This document shows, one piece after another, positions 18,287 through 27,449 of a stretch of 64,000 nucleotides of DNA; position 1 is the stretch's first letter; each line of letters starts with the position of its first letter. The DNA is taken from the NCBI RefSeq assembly GCF_030269515.1, contig NZ_BSTM01000011.1, positions 84,625-148,624 of the forward strand. Reading direction: 5' to 3'. The position numbers were made by a program, and so were the translations under genes. Under the pieces are notes generated by a model. That model was given only the letters and a program-made list of their open reading frames with translations. It had not been told where the DNA came from and did not search any database. Origin of the DNA: Actinomadura sp. NBRC 104412. GTDB taxonomy: Bacteria; Actinomycetota; Actinomycetes; Streptosporangiales; Streptosporangiaceae.

Positions 18287-20467
18287 ATGAGCACCGACAC
18301 GTCCGTTCCGCATCCCCGGATCACCGGGGTGGAGGGCCAGCCGATGGAAGCGTCCGATGCCGCGCTGTACGCCACCCTGATGAAGCAGGGCCCCTCCGGC
18401 CTGGCGTTCTTCGACACCGGGCTGCGCATCGTGCGGGCCAGCGAGGCCCTGCCCGAGCTGCTGGGCGTGCCCGGCGCCGACCTGGTGCGCCGCACGCCCT
18501 CCGAGGTGCTGCCCGGCGACCTGGCGGAGGCGGTGGAGACCGCGCTGCGCACCGTGCTCGGCGACGGCCGGGCCATCCCCGAGGCCGACCTCGTCGTCCC
18601 GCGGCTCCGGCAGGAGACGCCGCCGGTGCCCGTGGTGGAGCCGCCCGTCCCGGTGCCGGGCCCGCCCGCGCCCTCCGTCGCCGCGGGCTCGCGCGTGCTG
18701 GCCTGCACCTGGCTGCCCGTGGAGGGCGAGGACGAGGCGCCCGCGGGCGTGGTGCTGACCGCCGTGGACGTGACCGAGCGCCGCCGCGCCGAGGAGGTCA
18801 TCCGGCGCAAGGAGCAGCGCTACCGGTCGCTGGTGGAGGCCAGCTCCCAGGTCGTCTGGGTGGCCTCGCCGGACGGCGGCGTGATCGACGACGCGCCGGA
18901 ATGGCGGTCGATCACCGGGCAGACCCCCGACGACTACGCGGTCGGCGGCTGGCTGTCGGTCGTGCACCCCGAGGACAGGCCCAGGATCGAGGCGACCTGG
19001 CGCGAGTGCGTCAACGACAACCGGGTGTTCGAGACCAACTACCGGATCCGCACCAAGACCGGCGCGTACCGGCATTTCGACGTGCGCGCCGTGCCGATCT
19101 GGCGCGGCGACACCGTGATCGAGTGGGTCGGCGCCAACACCGACGTCACCGGCCAGCGCGAGGCCGAGGAGATGCGCGGCCGGCTGACCGAGCAGCTCTC
19201 GGCCGCCGCGCTGCGCACCGCCAGGCTTCAGCAGGCCACCTCGATGCTGGCCGAGGCGCTGACGGTCAGCCAGGTGGTCCAGGTGATCACCGAGGTGGGC
19301 CGGTCGGCGATCGGCGCCGACTACTCGGCGGTGGCGCTGCTGGACGACGACAAGCTGAGGCTGAGCATCGTCACCCCGTCCCAGCCGGGCGCCGAGGGCT
19401 CCGGCGAGTCCCGTCCGGGCGCGGCGTCCCGGGAGGACATCAAGGTCAGCGACCAGACCGTGATGTCGGTGGCGGTCAGGGAGAGCCGGCCGTTCCTGGC
19501 CGAGCATCCCAACAGCCTGCGGCTCCAGCTCGGCCGGGACGAGGCCGGGCTGTTCCACCAGCACACCGAGGAGCGCGCCTGGGTCGGCCTGCCGCTGCTG
19601 GCGGCGGGCGCCCCGATCGGCGCCCTGCGGTTCTCCTTCACCCGGCCCCGGGAGATCACCGAGGAGGAGCGGGTCTTCCTGGAGGCCCTGGCCGGCCAGT
19701 GCGCGCTGGCCGTCGAGCGGGCCCTGCTGTTCGAGCGCGAGCACCGCACCGCCGAGGAGCTCCAGCGCAGCCTGCTGCCCAGCGACCTCCCGCAGCTGCC
19801 CGGCATGGTGCTGGCCGCCCGCTACAACCCCGCCACCCGGCACGTGCAGGTCGGCGGGGACTGGTACGACGTGTTCCGGCTGCCCGACGACCGGCTCGCC
19901 GTGGCGGTCGGCGACGTCATGGGCAAGGGCGTGCTGGCCGCGGCCGGAATGGGACGCGTCCGCAACGCCCTTCGGGCGCTGGCCCTCAACGACCCCCGGC
20001 CCGCCGCCGTGCTGGCCGGGCTCGACCGGCTCTTCTCCGCCACCGAGGACGAGGAGCAGTTCACCACGGTCGCCTACGCGGTGATCGACCCCGAGACCGG
20101 GGAGGGCGACTTCAGCAACGCCGGCCATCCGCCGCCCCTGCTGATCTCGGCCGACGAGCCCGCGCGGGTCAGCGGGCTGGAGCCGGGCACCCCGCTCGGC
20201 TGGCCGTCCCAGCGGCAGCAGACAAGATTTTCCATCCAGACCGGCAACACTGTGGTGTTCTATTCCGATGGACTTGTGGAGAACCGTAGGCGTGGGGTGG
20301 ACGCGGGCCTGGAGGAACTGGTCGCCGTCGCGGCCGATGCCCCACCTGAAGTGGTAGGAGATCCGGAGAGACTCGTCGACTTCCTGGTCGATCGGATGCT
20401 TGCCGGCTACGAGCAAGTGGACGATGTGACCGTACTCGCCCTGCACGTCCCCCCGGAGCCCGGCTGA
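18287..20467 (+). CDS. PAS-GAF-PP2C (SpoIIE-type) protein phosphatase
   Basis: Encodes 726 residues. A PAS-like segment opens the protein (about 25-165). A PAS/PAC domain follows (about 180-300; EQRYRSLVEASSQVVWVASP and YRHFDVRAVPIWRGD). A GAF domain covers about 320-480. The C-terminal SpoIIE-like PP2C domain has LQRSLLPSDLPQLPG, VGGDWYDVF and GDVMGKG, with metal-binding Asp residues, then YSDGLVE and a final DDVTVLAL. Such enzymes dephosphorylate anti-anti-sigma factors and so switch stress sigma factors in response to a PAS/GAF signal. No anti-sigma kinase domain is fused and no partner gene is adjacent. The principal sigma gene follows about 290 bp later. Confidence 0.93.
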   Translation: MSTDTSVPHPRITGVEGQPMEASDAALYATLMKQGPSGLAFFDTGLRIVRASEALPELLGVPGADLVRRTPSEVLPGDLAEAVETALRTVLGDGRAIPEADLVVPRLRQETPPVPVVEPPVPVPGPPAPSVAAGSRVLACTWLPVEGEDEAPAGVVLTAVDVTERRRAEEVIRRKEQRYRSLVEASSQVVWVASPDGGVIDDAPEWRSITGQTPDDYAVGGWLSVVHPEDRPRIEATWRECVNDNRVFETNYRIRTKTGAYRHFDVRAVPIWRGDTVIEWVGANTDVTGQREAEEMRGRLTEQLSAAALRTARLQQATSMLAEALTVSQVVQVITEVGRSAIGADYSAVALLDDDKLRLSIVTPSQPGAEGSGESRPGAASREDIKVSDQTVMSVAVRESRPFLAEHPNSLRLQLGRDEAGLFHQHTEERAWVGLPLLAAGAPIGALRFSFTRPREITEEERVFLEALAGQCALAVERALLFEREHRTAEELQRSLLPSDLPQLPGMVLAARYNPATRHVQVGGDWYDVFRLPDDRLAVAVGDVMGKGVLAAAGMGRVRNALRALALNDPRPAAVLAGLDRLFSATEDEEQFTTVAYAVIDPETGEGDFSNAGHPPPLLISADEPARVSGLEPGTPLGWPSQRQQTRFSIQTGNTVVFYSDGLVENRRRGVDAGLEELVAVAADAPPEVVGDPERLVDFLVDRMLAGYEQVDDVTVLALHVPPEPG

Positions 20468-20757
20468 CCGGCCGAGCCCCGGGATCGCGCGACAGCGGCC
20501 GGATCAGGTCCCTTCGGGAACCATGAGACGGCCTCGTTCGTACGAAGGACCGCCCAGCGCCCCCTAAGGTGGTGTGTTACCGGGTAGGACATCGATGCGG
20601 AATGCGCGCCGTGCCAGAATGCTTGACCCTAGTAAGTGGTGTACGTTGCGGTCCCGCATGGGGTGGCCTGCCCAGTGTGTGGTCCCACCCAGTGTGAGGC
20701 CGAGCCCGTCAGGGCACTTGGGGTCAACCAAGCCACACGTTCGTTCGAGAGGTATTT
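20468..20757 (+). promoter_or_regulatory. Leader region of the principal sigma factor gene
   Basis: 290 bp without a gene. It holds a small hairpin near 20506-20521 (GGTCCC-ttc-GGGAACC) that could end phosphatase transcripts, and a perfect palindrome TTCGTACGAA at 20537-20546. The region probably carries the sigma gene promoter, but I could not find a well-spaced -35/-10 pair. Confidence 0.35.
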
Positions 20758-22461
<1,704 letters not shown>

Positions 22462-22824
22462 CCGGATCCGGACGAGCAGCGAGCCGCCATGGCGTGCTCG
22501 CAGGGCCATCCCGCCGTTCACGGTGAGGTGGCCTTCCGGCTTTGGGCGGTACGCGCTTGACCGCTTGTGGTCAGCAGGTGCGCCTGGGCCTGTGGGACGG
22601 GTCCGTGGCCTTCCCATGGCGTTGTTTCGGAAATGTTCCCTCGGGCGCGGCCGCTCGGGCTGTGGCACGGTCCCATCCGGACGGCGGGCGCAGAACGTCC
22701 AGGTCAATGATGCTTTTGGGTATGTAACACACCTTTTACACCGAGGTAGCGCCATTCGTGTCGCCCCTTCCTACGCTTCCCCACCATGGGACTGATGGAG
22801 CTTGACCGGGCACATGGAGGTGCG
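22462..22824 (+). promoter_or_regulatory. Intergenic region with a TGTAA-N8-TTACA inverted repeat
   Basis: About 360 bp with no supported gene. The 3' part is locally AT-rich and contains TGTAA-N8-TTACA at 22723-22740, a dyad of the size used by GntR- or TetR-like regulators. It lies about 85 bp before the likely start of the next gene and is a candidate operator or promoter element for it. Confidence 0.35.
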
Positions 22825-23817
22825 GTGGGGCAGAACAGGCTCGGCCGTGCTCCTACGGCGCTCCGCGTCCGCACGGCACAGGTCGTCGGCGGGCGCCCCT
22901 GGATGGATCCCGTGCTCGATCAGGCCGTCGACGCCGTCCAGGACCGGTTCATGCGGGTCGGGGCGCGGGTTCTCGCCGAGGCGCGGGCCGATCCGGAGGT
23001 GCGTTCGCAGCGGGTGGAGGCGCTGGCCAAGGCGGCGGTCGGCTCGTCCCAGTACATCGAGGCGTTGCTCGCCGAGGCCCCTGGGAACCCCGATCTGTGG
23101 CTGTGGCTGGGCCGTACGCAGGTGGAGGAGGCGTGGGGGATCCGCCCGGACGCGCGGGCCCGTTCCGTGCAGGCGTCCGCGTACACCGCCTACAGCAAGA
23201 AGATGAAGGCGGCGCGCGGCCCCCTGATGCGTGCGGCCGACATGTGGCCGGACGACCCCGTCCCGTGGGAGTCCATGCTGTGGCTGGCCCTCGGCCTGGA
23301 CGTGGACCGCGAGGAGAAGGACGAGCTGTGGAAGCAGGCTTACCGGCGCCACCCCACCCTGTACGGGGCGCATGTGGCGCGCGTGGTGAGCCTGTCGCCG
23401 CAGTGGGGCGGTGTGCCCGAGGAGATGTTCGACTTCGCCCGCGTCGCCGCCGGCACGGCCGGCCAGGAGGACCCCCGGGCCGCGCTGCTCCCGCTGGCCT
23501 ACTTTGAATACTTCGTCCAGGAACGGCAGGGGATCATCCGGGGCGCGTCGTCGTGGTTCACGACGGAGGAGTGCCGGGACGTGGAGGCCGCCGCCCGTGG
23601 CTGGTTCGAGGGGCACGGGCATCCGCACCCCCGCACCATCGAGGCCCACAACATCTTCGGTGCGGCCTTCCACCTGGCCGACGCCCGCCGTCCCGCCCGC
23701 CAGCACCTGCTCCGCACCATGGGCAGGCCCAGCAGCCTCCCCTGGAGCTACCTAGGCGGCAACGAGGTCTCGCAGTACATCAAGGCATGCCGCCACCTGA
23801 ACATCACCACGGTGTGA
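22825..23817 (+). CDS. Unrecognised helical repeat protein
   Basis: Encodes about 330 residues. I do not recognise a named family with certainty. The sequence is helical with tetratricopeptide-like spacing (WLWLGRTQVEEAWGIR, MLWLALGLDVDREEKDELWKQAYRRHPTLYGAHVARVVSL) and resembles DUF4034-type proteins of unknown role. No signal peptide or membrane helix. I placed the start at a GTG after GGAGG; an ATG at 22786 would add 13 residues but lacks a ribosome site. It stands alone, converging with yaaA; the dyad upstream suggests specific regulation. Confidence 0.65.
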   Translation: MGQNRLGRAPTALRVRTAQVVGGRPWMDPVLDQAVDAVQDRFMRVGARVLAEARADPEVRSQRVEALAKAAVGSSQYIEALLAEAPGNPDLWLWLGRTQVEEAWGIRPDARARSVQASAYTAYSKKMKAARGPLMRAADMWPDDPVPWESMLWLALGLDVDREEKDELWKQAYRRHPTLYGAHVARVVSLSPQWGGVPEEMFDFARVAAGTAGQEDPRAALLPLAYFEYFVQERQGIIRGASSWFTTEECRDVEAAARGWFEGHGHPHPRTIEAHNIFGAAFHLADARRPARQHLLRTMGRPSSLPWSYLGGNEVSQYIKACRHLNITTV

Positions 23818-23840
23818 CCCGGCCCTGATCCCGCACCCCG

Positions 23841-24596
23841 TCAGGCGTGCAGGATCACGTCCAGGCGGCCGTCGTTCAGCTCGGCCGTGTGACCGAGCCC
23901 GGCCACGGCCTTGAGCAGCTCCTCGGGCGTGGCGGCCTCGACGCCCGCCTCCAGCAGGTCGCGCGCCACCTTGCCCCGGGTCGCCTTCGCCATGTGGCTC
24001 ACCACGGAACGCTTGGGTACGCCGCCCAGGATCCGTTCACGGAACACCCGCACCGGGACGGACGGAGCGGGAGCGCGCCACGCCGACGCGTACGGCCCGG
24101 ACCGCAGATCCACGATCAGCCGGCCCTCGGCAAAGCCCAGGGCCTCCCGCAGGGCCGGGCGCCACAGAGCGGCCAGCTTGCCCTCAGGGGGCAGCGTCAC
24201 GTCCATGGCCAGCCGGTACGGCGGGATCCTGTCGGTGAGGCGCAGCGCGCCCCAGAGCCCCGAGAACACGATGATCTGGTCGTTCGCCCTCCCGGCCGCC
24301 TCGGGGGACAGCTCGTTCAAGGCCAGGTTCTCGTACAGGACGCCGGTGTAGAGGCGCGACACCGGCAGCGTGGGCGCCTGGCGCAGGATCCGGTTGCGGG
24401 CCAGCGCGTCGTCGGCCTGCCCGCCCGGGAGACCGAGCACATCGCGCGCGTCGTCCCGCAGGCACGCCTCGCCGAGGGCGTCCATGACCCGTTCCCGTAC
24501 GGGGTTGAGCCCGGGGAACGACAGCCCGGCCAGATCCAGCGGGGGACCGTCCCCGCCCGGCGCCTTGCGTTCCGATGGCGGCAGCAGGATCAGCAC
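23841..24596 (-). CDS. yaaA: YaaA family peroxide-stress protein
   Basis: Encodes 251 residues with the YaaA opening LILLPPSERKAPGG and the conserved core YTGVLYENLALNELS, IIVFSGLWGALRLTD and IPPYRLAMD. In Escherichia coli YaaA lowers free iron during peroxide stress and binds DNA; the same role is inferred here. Length matches the family. The start is GTG. It is monocistronic, convergent with the helical-repeat gene. Confidence 0.9.
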   Translation of the reverse strand: MLILLPPSERKAPGGDGPPLDLAGLSFPGLNPVRERVMDALGEACLRDDARDVLGLPGGQADDALARNRILRQAPTLPVSRLYTGVLYENLALNELSPEAAGRANDQIIVFSGLWGALRLTDRIPPYRLAMDVTLPPEGKLAALWRPALREALGFAEGRLIVDLRSGPYASAWRAPAPSVPVRVFRERILGGVPKRSVVSHMAKATRGKVARDLLEAGVEAATPEELLKAVAGLGHTAELNDGRLDVILHA

Positions 24597-24718
24597 GGCC
24601 GTTCCGTCTCCAACCCATTCCTAGAGTGACCGGATAATAGCTCTGTGTAGTCAAATCCGCCGGGCCCGCCGGAAGGGCGAAGAGGGTCTTCGGGCGCGCG
24701 GATTTCCGTAATGTGACG

Positions 24719-24750
24719 AACGGCGGCCACCGTTACCGGTGACCGCCGTT
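24719..24750 (-). terminator. Strong hairpin terminator after the DUF7455 gene
   Basis: A 14-bp stem with one mismatch (AACGGCGGCCACCG against CGGTGACCGCCGTT) around a TTAC loop, 24 bp after the DUF7455 stop. It lacks a long U-tract, as is common in GC-rich actinomycetes, and should also protect yaaA from read-through. Confidence 0.85.
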
Positions 24751-24773
24751 CCCGTGTTCGTTTATTTCAAGGC

Positions 24774-25004
24774 TTAGCGCTCGTCGTCGGGCGCGGTGGC
24801 CGGGGTTTCGTTGAGCCGGTCGGTCTCGTCCTGAATGTCGGCCCCACTGGAGCGGAGCGCCTCTGCGTACTTGCGGCCGTGGTGGGCGCAGAACAGAAGG
24901 TCGCCGCCGCCTACAAGGACCGCACGGACGTAGGCCTGAGCACCGCAGCGGTCGCAGCGGTCTGCGACGGACAGCGGCTTGGTCGGGGCAAGGGCTCCAG
25001 TCAC
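24774..25004 (-). CDS. DUF7455 small zinc-ribbon-like protein
   Basis: Encodes 76 residues. The core SVADRCDRCGAQAYVRAVL followed by LLFCAHHGRKY supplies two Cys pairs and His residues suited to binding one zinc ion. This is the actinobacterial DUF7455 family of unknown function, often found near the hrdB-parE region. Start is GTG after GAGGAAGG. The C-terminal 25 residues are acidic and probably disordered. A strong terminator follows directly. Confidence 0.85.
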   Translation of the reverse strand: MTGALAPTKPLSVADRCDRCGAQAYVRAVLVGGGDLLFCAHHGRKYAEALRSSGADIQDETDRLNETPATAPDDER

Positions 25005-25131
25005 GGCACCTTCCTCATGCTCGGGGTCGGTACTTAGGACAACATCTAACCCGACGCTGACGTTCCCAACCTGTTTCTTCGTACGCCCACAGCGGAATGG
25101 CTCAATTCGTGACCGACATCACAGCCTCCGC

Positions 25132-26205
25132 TCAGGCGTCATCCCATCTGAACAGGCGAAGCGCGATGAATGTTCCGCCCAGCGCTATGGCCAGGAGCAC
25201 ACCGATCTCGGGAAGGGCCGACGCCGGGCCCTGGCCGCGGGCCATCACGTCCAGCATGCCCTCGTTCAGATAGCGCAGCGGGAACAGGTGCGACACCGTC
25301 CGCATCCAGGTGGGGGCGACGTCCAGCGGGAAGAACGAGCCGCCCAGGAACGCCATCGGCAGCACCACCAGCTGGCCCACCGTCTGCGCCGCCTCCTGGG
25401 TCTTGGCCCACGCCCCGATGACCGTCCCGATGGCCAGGAACGCCAGGACGCCCGCCACCACCATCGGGACGCACATCCACCAGGCGCCCCTCAACTGGAG
25501 GTCGAAGAACGGCAACCGCGCCACCAGCAGGAACAGCGCGAGTTGCACGATCGCGATCCCCACGCTCACCGTCACCCGCGCCCCGAACACCGCCGACACC
25601 GGCGCCGGCGACAACCGCAGCCGCCGCAGGATGCCCTTCGTCCGCCACGTCACCAGCGTCTGCGCGGCACCGAACACGCCCGCCGAGGCCAGCGCCCAGC
25701 CCAGCAGGCCGGGCGTGAAGAACTGGATCGCCGTGAGCGAGTCGTCCTCCACCTGCGCCACCGTGAGCCGGTACGCGGCGGGCCGCCCGCTCGCGGCGAT
25801 GTTCGCCTCCTGGACGATCGAGTTCATCAGCCCGCGGACCGTCCCCGACTTCACCGAGTCCGCCGCCGAGTAGTGCACGACGAGCTCACCCCCGCGCTGC
25901 TCCACCACCGCGTCGGCGTCGCCCTTCGCGACCTCGTCGAGCGCCCCGGCCCGGTCGGAGCTCCTGGTCACCTCCATGACCCGGGCCAGCTCCCCGCCGC
26001 CGCCCGCGACGGCGCCGTCCAGGATCGCCGCCGGGCCGACCTGGATCACCTTGACCTTCGAGGTGCCCTGGTCGGCGAACAGCCCGGCGAACAGCACCAG
26101 GAACATCAGCGGGAACAGGATCGTGAAGAACAGCGCGCCCCGGTCCCGCGCGAACCCCAGCGCCATCGCCCGGCACAGGCTGCGGAAGCTGTGCAGGCCC
26201 GTCAC
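25132..26205 (-). CDS. ABC-2 type transporter permease
   Basis: Encodes 357 residues with six hydrophobic helices: one near the N terminus (FFTILFPLMFLVLFAGLFA), a ~150-residue external domain, then five helices with the ABC-2 signature QTVGQLVVLPMAFLGGSFFPLD. Such permeases export drugs, lipids or polymers with a partner ATPase. Its GTG start overlaps the ATPase stop (GTGA), so both are made together. The last hydrophobic helix ends in FIALRLFRWDDA. Substrate is unknown. Confidence 0.9.
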   Translation of the reverse strand: MTGLHSFRSLCRAMALGFARDRGALFFTILFPLMFLVLFAGLFADQGTSKVKVIQVGPAAILDGAVAGGGGELARVMEVTRSSDRAGALDEVAKGDADAVVEQRGGELVVHYSAADSVKSGTVRGLMNSIVQEANIAASGRPAAYRLTVAQVEDDSLTAIQFFTPGLLGWALASAGVFGAAQTLVTWRTKGILRRLRLSPAPVSAVFGARVTVSVGIAIVQLALFLLVARLPFFDLQLRGAWWMCVPMVVAGVLAFLAIGTVIGAWAKTQEAAQTVGQLVVLPMAFLGGSFFPLDVAPTWMRTVSHLFPLRYLNEGMLDVMARGQGPASALPEIGVLLAIALGGTFIALRLFRWDDA

Positions 26206-27104
26206 GCCCGGTACTCCCGCCCGGTCAGCTCCAGGAAGACGTCCTCCAGGGTGGCGCCGCGGATCTGCACCCCGTCCAGCGCGTCGCGGGCCGCCATCGC
26301 CGCCACCACCTCCGACGGGGCGCGGGTGGAGATCACCAGCGACACGCCGTCGTCGGCGACCTCGTCCGCGCCGGGCAGCGCGCGGGCGTCCTCGGCCGTC
26401 AGCAGGCCGCTGGCGACGCCGATCCTGGTCGGCGCGTCCAGATCGCGGACCAGCGCGGCGGGCGGCCCCAGCCGCAGGATCCGGCCCGCGTCCATGATCG
26501 CCACCCGGTCGCAGAGCAGCTCGGCCTCGTCCATGTAGTGCGTGGTCAGCACGATCGTGCGGCCCTCGGTGTTGATCGCGCGCAGCACGTCCCACAGGTT
26601 GCGGCGGGCCTGCGGGTCCAGCGCCGCGGTCGGCTCGTCCAGGAACACCAGCTCGGGGTCGTGGACGAGCGCGCACGCGATCGACAGGCGCTGCGCCTGC
26701 CCGCCCGACAGCTTCTCCACCCGCACGTCGGCCTTGTCGTTCAGCCCGACCGTCTCCAGCATCGCGTCCGCCTTCGCCGGCGGCACGCCGTACAGGGAGC
26801 CGAACGTGCGCAACTGCTCCCGCGCGGTCAGCCGCTCGAAGAAGGAGGACGACTGCAACTGGACGCCGATCCGCGGCAGCAGCCTCGGATTGCGCGGCCA
26901 CGGCGCCTGGCCCAGCACCGACACCGAGCCCCCATCGGCCTCCCGCAACCCCTCGATGATCTCCAGAAGGGTCGTCTTGCCCGCGCCGTTCGGCCCGAGT
27001 ATGCCGAAGAACTCGCCTTCGGCGACCTCGAACGAGACCCCGTCCACGGCACGGACCTCGCCGTACCGTTTGCGAAGACCGTCCGTAATGATCGTATGTG
27101 CCAT
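26202..27104 (-). CDS. ABC transporter ATP-binding protein
   Basis: Encodes 300 residues of the DrrA/multidrug class. Walker A GPNGAGKTT, signature LSGGQAQRLSIACAL, Walker B ELVFLDEPTAALDP and the switch histidine in VLTTHYMDEAE are all intact. A C-terminal ~80-residue domain follows, as in exporters paired with ABC-2 permeases. It energises the coupled permease. The frame stays open far upstream, opposite parE, but the conserved N terminus (MAHTIITDGLRKRYGEVRAV) fixes the start at this ATG, which lacks a clear ribosome site and may be leaderless. Confidence 0.92.
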   Translation of the reverse strand: MAHTIITDGLRKRYGEVRAVDGVSFEVAEGEFFGILGPNGAGKTTLLEIIEGLREADGGSVSVLGQAPWPRNPRLLPRIGVQLQSSSFFERLTAREQLRTFGSLYGVPPAKADAMLETVGLNDKADVRVEKLSGGQAQRLSIACALVHDPELVFLDEPTAALDPQARRNLWDVLRAINTEGRTIVLTTHYMDEAELLCDRVAIMDAGRILRLGPPAALVRDLDAPTRIGVASGLLTAEDARALPGADEVADDGVSLVISTRAPSEVVAAMAARDALDGVQIRGATLEDVFLELTGREYRA

Positions 27105-27449
27105 GCAGAGGACCGTAGGCCCCCCGGCCACCGGACCGGCACCTCCTGAAGTCGGATTTGCGGGGACCGACACGCCGGATCGGATGGCGCGTCCTGTCCG
27201 ACGCTGTCGATAGTATGTTCGACCATGGTCGCTGACGTGCTGGAGGAGGTGCCGGGTGACCGAGCCGCGTGAAGCCCGCGCCACCCTGCCTGGTCGTAGG
27301 CTGGGGCATGACGGCGGGCGGCGGGCGCGACCCCTCCCTGAACGAGACGGCGCCCCGATGGAAACGCCCAGGGCCGCTGAAGCTGGTGACGCGTTCAGTG
27401 ACGGTACCCTGCTGCCGAATGTCGGAATTTCCCGAGGAGCACACGCACG
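27105..27449. promoter_or_regulatory. Divergent promoter region between the ABC exporter and parE
   Basis: 345 bp separating two divergent units. It holds a LexA-like dyad and a 65-codon reading frame (27256-27453) that has a strong GGAGGAGG site and whose stop overlaps the parE start as TTGA. Its third-position GC is poor, so I treat it as a possible leader ORF, not a gene. Confidence 0.4.
27207..27222. promoter_or_regulatory. Candidate LexA (SOS) box
   Basis: The 16-bp sequence TCGATAGTATGTTCGA matches the actinobacterial SOS box TCGAAC-N4-GTTCGA at 10 of 12 fixed positions, with one half-site perfect. It lies 103 bp upstream of the ABC ATPase start and 228 bp before parE. Which gene it would control is unclear, and it has not been scored against a matrix. 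Confidence 0.35.

Noticed and set aside
18173..20446. 757-codon minus-strand frame opposite the PP2C phosphatase
   Set aside because: No domain and the residue composition of an antisense shadow; the plus strand has intact PAS, GAF and PP2C motifs.
20623..20647. Promoter TTGACC with TACGTT before the sigma gene
   Set aside because: The spacing is about 13 bp, too short for a standard promoter.
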